Source: Siphonodentalium dalli (lineage: Eukaryota; Mollusca; Scaphopoda; Gadilida; Siphonodentaliidae). From it: DNA of 64,000 nucleotides. A program made the translations under genes and the position numbers. Of the stretch, positions 58,372 to 64,000 are shown in pieces. Below the pieces are notes generated by a model, which was given only the letters and a program-made list of their open reading frames with translations, was not told where the DNA came from and did not search any database. Where the stretch lies: contig CP136068.1 in assembly GCA_032622095.1 (NCBI GenBank), positions 183,400,796 to 183,464,795 of the forward strand, written 5' to 3'. Position 1 is the first letter of the stretch. Every line of letters begins with the position of its first letter.

Positions 58372-59333
58372 GACATATAATCGTACATCCTGGTACGCAT
58401 CTGTTTTCGACATAGAATCGTACATCCTGAGACATAGAATCGTACATCCTGGGACATAGAATCGTACATCCTGGGACATAGAATCGTACATCCTGGGACA
58501 GATAATCGTACATCCTGGGACATATAATAGTACATCCTGGGACATATAATCGTACATCCTGGGACATATAATAGTACATCCTGGGACATAGAATAGTACA
58601 TCCTGGGACATATAATAGTACATCCTGGGACATAGAATAGTACATCCTGTGACATAGAATAGTACATCCTGGGACATAGAATCGTACATCCTGGGACATA
58701 GAATCGTACATCCTGGGACATAGAATCGTACATCCTGGGACATAGAATAGTACATAATGCGACATAGAATAGTACATCCTGGGAAATAGAATAGTACATC
58801 CTGGGATATAGAATAGTACATCCTGGGACATAGAATAGTACATCCTGGGACATAGAATAGTACATCCTGGGACATAGAATAGTACACCCTGGACATAGAA
58901 TGGTACATCCTGGGACATAGAATAGTACATCCTTGGACATAGAATAGTACATCCTGGGACATAGAATAGTACATCATGGGACATAGAATAGTACATCCTG
59001 GGACTTAGAATAGTACATCCTGGGACTTAGAATAGTACATCCTGGAATATAGAATAGTACATCCTGGGACATAGAATAGTACATCCTGGGACATAGAATA
59101 GTACATCCTGGGACATAGAATCGTACATCCTGGGACATAGAATAGTACATCCTGGGACATAGAATAGTACATCCTGGGACATAGAATCGTACATCCTGGG
59201 ACATAGAATCGTACATCCTGGGACATAGAATCGTACATTCTGGGACATATAATCGTACATCCTGGGACATAGAATAGTACATCCTGGGACATAGAATAGT
59301 ACATCCTGGGACATAGAATCTTACATCCTGGGA
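58372..59333. repeat. 22-bp minisatellite, about 43 copies
   Basis: The unit is GTACATCCTGGGACATAGAA plus TA or TC. Nearly every copy is 22 bp (rare 21-bp copies such as near 58890). Variants are AATCG against AATAG, GACATAT against GACATAG, and GACTTAG. AATCG copies cluster at 58377-58500, 58676-58730 and 59110-59250, showing block duplication. All three minus-strand frames are open for hundreds of bases because the unit has no stop in any register; the ORFs of up to 250 codons there (M-Y-Y-S-M-S-Q-D-V type) are by-products. Confidence 0.97.
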
Positions 59334-59339
59334 TGCTTA

Positions 59340-61029
59340 TTCTGTCATTTTGCAGTCAATTGTTTTAAACTTGGCTCAGATATTAACCACCTGTTGAACC
59401 TGCGAATCTGAGTTCGGTTGGACCCGTTTTGGCAGAGTTCTTACCATTGTGCCGATTGTTCTTGATCTTCAGCTCGTTAGCTCAATAACTTTGAACTATT
59501 GATCGATTTAAAAAAAAAATTGCATAGGTGCTGGTGTTAAAATTATCTTGAAGGAATTCGAAAACCAGATTCTTCCGATTTAGTTATGGCCTGTATTTTT
59601 CCGATTTTTCTTGCTTTTCACTATTAGAGGATTCCGGATGATGACTTTAATTCCGAACATAGCAAATCCTTCAGTTAGCCATCGTGTCAGAGGACATTGT
59701 TGTCGGCCAACCTTATTTCCTATATGATTGCGACGGGCACATGAGCCCATTCTCACCCATCGGAAACATGAATTAATCTTAACCACAAAACGATGGGCAC
59801 TGCCGCGCTGTACATTTGTACCAGAGTCCTAGATTATAATCACGGTCCCCACTCCACTCTCCTGCCTACCGGGAATATGAAATATTCAGGAAATGCACAA
59901 TCAACACAATATTTACGTATATAGACTATATCTGATTTTGTGACGTCACCAATTATTATCTAATACGATAAGATGTTTTGAATTTTTGCGTGCGCTTTTG
60001 TCTCACAGTAGATCGGTGGGCTTAAAGCATTCATGTCGTAATCTGAAATAAACGTGTGCGTCTTTCAATGGCCGGCGTTCGAAAATGAGGGGAGTTAATA
60101 TCGGAATAGTGCACAGTGAAGTTCACTCGTAGCCGCGGTTGACATTTTATTGAGAACATAATTATAACATATTATGAACTGTCAAATATTGTCAATGGAG
60201 TGGCCTAAATTATGAATGTCGCGCGCAATGGGAAAATCTCAATATCTCTGGCTGGGCTGGAGACAATACTGGAATCGAAATCGTAATTCGTGATGCAAGC
60301 AAACGTTATTATATCATGTTTAAATTATCATAATATTACAGAGTACATACGTGAATCTGATAATCATCAGACGTCCTTCTATTTTTATGAATCGACAAGA
60401 GACACATATGTATCAACAAAGCAGACGATACATTCAGGTTGTCGCAAATTCGGTCGATGATGAAAGCAACATGATGACGTTGCTCGTCGAGTTTCATTGA
60501 AATCAACATGATGACATTTTATGAATGAAATGAACTTGAAATCGACAAGCTTCTTCGTATAGTACACATCTCAATCGGATTGCGCACACAGTGTCAATAA
60601 TATAATGGTTAATTTCAGTAAAATACTCGCCTCTAGACAACAACCAACAGTCTTGAATTTTGAATACTTTCAGTTTCATGTTGGTTGTTTATATTCTATA
60701 ATAATTTGTTGAAAAGGAATGGCTTTTAAAGTTTTTTATTTAGGTTTTAAGTTTGAGTCGGTGAGCTCGTAGTCTGTTTGCATTGTGAATCTTTGATTTC
60801 TCACATGCCTTAATGTATATGATTGACCTAATTTATACATGAAATTGCTATACATATAGAGCCACTCCGTCGGTGAACCCTTGTGCATTTCTGGAGTGTA
60901 ATATGTCATAATCACACCACAATATAAGGCATAATTTGATAGGAATTGGCATCTATGAAGTTATTTTAGAGTATTGAAAAGACACAGATACATCCTAGCT
61001 TATGCATGTGTTTTAGCTGTGGTTCGTTA
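59340..61029. other. no gene recognised
   Basis: AT-rich with short ORFs. The phrase near 60460-60520 has AACATGATGACGTT and AACATGATGACATT 30 bp apart. No coding evidence. Confidence 0.45.
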
Positions 61030-61365
61030 AATTCGCTAGAGTACAGGGGGGGTCGGAAAAAAAATTCAGGCACGTATGGCATTTTTTCCCTTTCGATCAA
61101 TTTTTGTACCAACCCACCCCACCGCCAATTTTTTTTCCGTTTTCGGCAGTTTTTGAGGTCATTCGGCCAAACAAACATGGCTGCCAGTGGCCATCTTGGA
61201 TTTCAAAATTTGCAACAAAATACAACACGAAAATTGCCTGCAGTCAGTTTACCAGTTAGAATTACATTATTTCTCTCATTCAAAGTGGTTTTGAAGCCCA
61301 ACTCATTGCCAAAACACTAAAAAAAACAAGCAGGAAATTTTTCACCCTCCCCTGTAGAGTATGGT
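61030..61365 (+). repeat. uninterrupted copy of the dispersed repeat at 32830-33680
   Basis: The blocks GGCACGTATGGC, GTTTTCGGCAGTTTTTGAGG, GGCCATCTTGGATTTCAAAA, AAAATACAACACGAAAATTG, GGTTTTGAAGCCCAACTCAT and CAAGCAGGAAA run without a break. In the other copy a MITE sits in the middle. C/G homopolymer tracts bound it. The 104-codon ORF is a by-product. Confidence 0.8.
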
Positions 61366-61369
61366 CATA

Positions 61370-62335
61370 TTACGAGGCATACAGAACGAGTATATGTCAT
61401 TAGCGTAGCAGTTGTAATTCCATAACGAAAGTCGTGATGCATTAAGATTCGTCGACTACGATTGTTACAAGTAACACCAGGGAGGTCCAGTGTCACCCAT
61501 GTAACCTCTGATGTCTACATATATATGGTACATAATGTATAGTCTCCATTGCTGTGTGGTATATACCATCTCATTCGAAACCGGCTAAATAATCTTTGTA
61601 CTGTTTTAATTCTTATTCCAGAAAAAAAACACCGTTTCACCCATAAGCATTACACTGTATACAAAATTGTATATCATTACTGATGGATATGGATGCTACT
61701 CCATCGTCACCTAGTAAATGCTCATTGAGACATACCAATAGAACAATGATTGCATCATGTCATATCAGCCTAATTTGTGATCATGGTTCCATGGTGGCTT
61801 GAAATTACGGATATCCCAGTCTTTACATAATTTCCAAAAATCCACGAAACGCATGCAGGCTACAAGCAGTTAATTTATCCAGATAATGGCCATTGTCATT
61901 TGTTTAGGGAAACAATGTTATGGTATAGCTGAATGATTATTCAACTATTGTATAGAACTCTTGCTTTTAGTGTTTAGGCGTGTATGGCGTCATTAATGTT
62001 TACAATACCATGAAACCGAATTTCTTCGGAAACGGTGAAGTTGCCAATTTTATATTCCCCCGTTGGTCGGATGTATTCCTCTGAAGAATAATTGTGTTGC
62101 AACTAAATTCCATTTCTTGAAAACTAATTGTGGCATATACTGTGGCACATACTGTATAAAGTATTAAGTATCCACACATCTACCTTTATCTCTGAAAACG
62201 GATCGGAACGAATGTATCAAGAGCGTTAATAATAACATAAAAATTCACACATTTAATTGCTCCACTACATTTACCTCAAGGTCAATCATTTCACATTTAA
62301 TATAATTATAGCCGATTATCCTTTCCTTCACACAG
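61370..62335. other. probable upstream intron of a lectin gene, no exon seen
   Basis: AT-rich. It ends at a good acceptor (CTTTCCTTCACACAG) for the lectin exon. No first exon was found in this interval. Confidence 0.4.
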
Positions 62336-62524
62336 GCCAGTCATGCACTGACACATTTGCAGTTAGCGTCAAAGAGTCGTTCAAATTGGGTACGACTTGT
62401 TATTATGGATTTGATGATCAACAACGAGGCTATGATAAGGGCAAAGCTCTGTGTGAAAGCGGAGGGGCACATCTACTCTGGCTCGAGGATGATCAGGAGA
62501 GACTGGATATAAAAGATCATACGG
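62336..62524 (+). CDS. C-type lectin-like domain exon, second gene
   Basis: A 189-bp exon, phase 1-1, between a pyrimidine-rich acceptor and a GTGAGT donor at 62525. It encodes QSCTDTFAVSVKESFKLG, TTCYYGFDDQQRGYDKGKAL and CESGGAHLLWLEDDQERLDI. The latter two match the start of a C-type lectin domain, with the conserved core Cys before GAHL and a helix rich in K, D and Q. The extra N-terminal cysteines (C at residue 4 and C in TTCYY) fit the long-form domain. Length and phases parallel the minus-strand exon at 28119-27919, so the two genes share exon structure. The downstream half-domain exon is not in the remaining 1.5 kb. Calcium-site residues would lie in the missing exon. Confidence 0.85.
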
Positions 62525-64000
62525 GTGAGTGAGACAATAATTTGACTCCCTCATATTACATTGCTGTACGTATACTGGTACAAATAATATGTTTAGATCT
62601 GTACAGGTTATCAACATAAAGCAGCATATCCGATGTACAAGCAACACGCGATTCACAGTTACATTTACAATCATGTTTAAATGGGGACTTTCCACTAAAT
62701 CAGATCGTTTATTTCCTATATTACAGAACATATGCAACACATGCATTGAATTTTACCCTTGGATGAGTGCAAATGTGCTCTCCGAATGATGTAAATATGG
62801 TAATTATAATGAACACTATGGGATTCTTCCTCAATAATGACGGTTGACATACATGAGACACACCGACCATTCGTCATTACGACCCTGCATGGAATTTGCA
62901 ACAGCAGTGAATACTGTCACAAGATATCTGTGGATACTCTTTATGTATAAACGGCAACTTCTCTCTGCTTATGAACACCACCCGGACATTTAAGCGACGC
63001 ATCCTAAAATAACATGCCATTTCATCCCAATGAATGTTAACGCACAGACGAAGGGTTATGGAATGAGTACGAAATACACCCAGCGATAATCGCCATTCAC
63101 ACGTTGATCACGGTGGTGAACATCAACAACTCAACATCGTGCACTTGTAACTCAGTACTATTTAGTTATTAGCGAGTTTGCGATACCCGTCCGACGGGAA
63201 CGGGTACGGGTGAATCGGTGAACATCGTCACTGTAACTTGGGTACTATCAATGCACCTCATAAAGCGATAGCGATTTGGAACGGGTAGATGTGTCACATT
63301 GACCGGTAACCTTTCACTACGATTTTCTCACTCAAATGTTCATTAATTCAATGAAATTCCAGTCAGATATGCGTTAACCTATTTATTGAAGATTTCATGG
63401 GCAACAATCATGGATAAAGTTGTCATTTAAACCCAGGTTTCATGTTCAAATTATCGAGGCGGCATCTAACACTTAGATAAATACGGAAGGCCGATCTCTT
63501 CACTAACAACTTTGTTCACTGCATTAATGACAAGTTGTGTTAATAGAGTGAGTAGATGGTGCTATAGACACAGTCTCGACCCATTGCAGGGACGTGGCTA
63601 TAAATGTTATCCGCGTTATGTAGGGTGCCCACCTTCGAATTTCTAACTATATCCCTTGAACCATATAAAATTCACATGTTAGCGCGTAATTTCTTTTGCA
63701 ACCCCCCGCTGGGCTTTGATTATTCCCCATCTGGTTCCTCACAACCGCTTGGATAGTAGCATATTCTAAATGAATCAGTAGTCTTTTTGTCACTAGCCGG
63801 CCGGGATGGGCATATATACAATCCACTGGGCCGATATTGCAGACAAAAATATGTCTAGACCTGAGTCTGAAAAATCCTAATATCTTAATATCCAGTGGTC
63901 TAACGCCATGCAAATTCACCCCTGATTTTGGTTTCTTAAACTAATTATCAGTTTCTGACTGACCACTGGGGAAGGACCGGAACACACCCGATCGACCATG
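62525..64000. other. lectin intron and flank, no further exon seen
   Basis: Short ORFs on both strands only, including a 90-codon minus ORF at 63647-63919 without domain features. GGGAACGGGTACGGGT-type text lies near 63197. The next lectin exon must lie beyond 64000 if the gene is intact. Confidence 0.45.

Noticed and set aside
58244-59314. Minus-strand ORFs of 95-250 codons with M-Y-Y-S-M-S-Q-D-V repeats
   Set aside because: They come from a 22-bp tandem array with no stop in any register; three frames are open at once, which a real gene would not show.
63647-63919. 90-codon minus-strand ORF
   Set aside because: No recognised domain, and the position inside the presumed lectin intron offers no support.

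Overview
The window looks like animal nuclear DNA from a marine invertebrate, most likely a mollusc or another lophotrochozoan. It is AT-rich and gene-poor, has intron-split genes, and is dense in decayed non-LTR retrotransposons, tRNA-derived SINEs whose tails end in ATCAATC words, short inverted-repeat elements and minisatellites. The phylum call is an inference from the repeat types and the C-type lectin genes; no species marker was recognised.

Real gene content is small. On the minus strand I can assemble part of a type II membrane C-type lectin-like gene. Exon 1 (41867-41660) encodes a cytoplasmic tail and a transmembrane segment. An N-terminal-half lectin exon lies at 28119-27919 and a terminal half-domain exon at 26045-25828. 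All visible junctions are phase 1, so the reading frames agree. A second, separate lectin exon, also phase 1-1, lies on the plus strand at 62336-62524. Weaker coding candidates are single exon-like ORFs at 4.5-5.0, 9.3-9.6, 16.5, 25.2, 35.98-36.11, 44.9-45.09, 49.3, 56.8 and 57.4-57.9 kb (the last is frameshifted).

Layout: 0-5 kb holds a hairpin element and a decayed LINE. 5-15 kb is mostly unannotated, with a 109-bp palindrome, islands of ATAAAT words and a 485-bp repeat in tandem. 15.8-22.4 kb holds three LINE remnants, two of them tail-to-tail around a GC-rich block. 23-31 kb holds AT-rich DNA, the lectin exons and a 43-bp minisatellite that abuts and includes an exon end. 31-37 kb holds several inverted-repeat elements, one nested in an older repeat, and a TTGATCAA word island. 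39-43 kb holds a 24-copy 30-bp array, lectin exon 1 and a MITE. 45-51 kb holds inverted copies of the 485-bp family, two SINEs and a head-to-tail run of a retroelement-like repeat. 53-57 kb holds a degenerate array split by an insertion. 58.4-59.3 kb is a 22-bp array. 59-64 kb is mostly empty apart from the second lectin exon.

The most informative signals are these. The 43-bp minisatellite carries many copies of the lectin exon's 5' splice site, while the copy touching the exon has lost its GT. A MITE sits in TTAA with an uninterrupted paralogue of its target elsewhere in the window. An internally deleted LINE begins with an NPGP (2A-like) motif. Several loci each reiterate a private short palindromic word on both strands.
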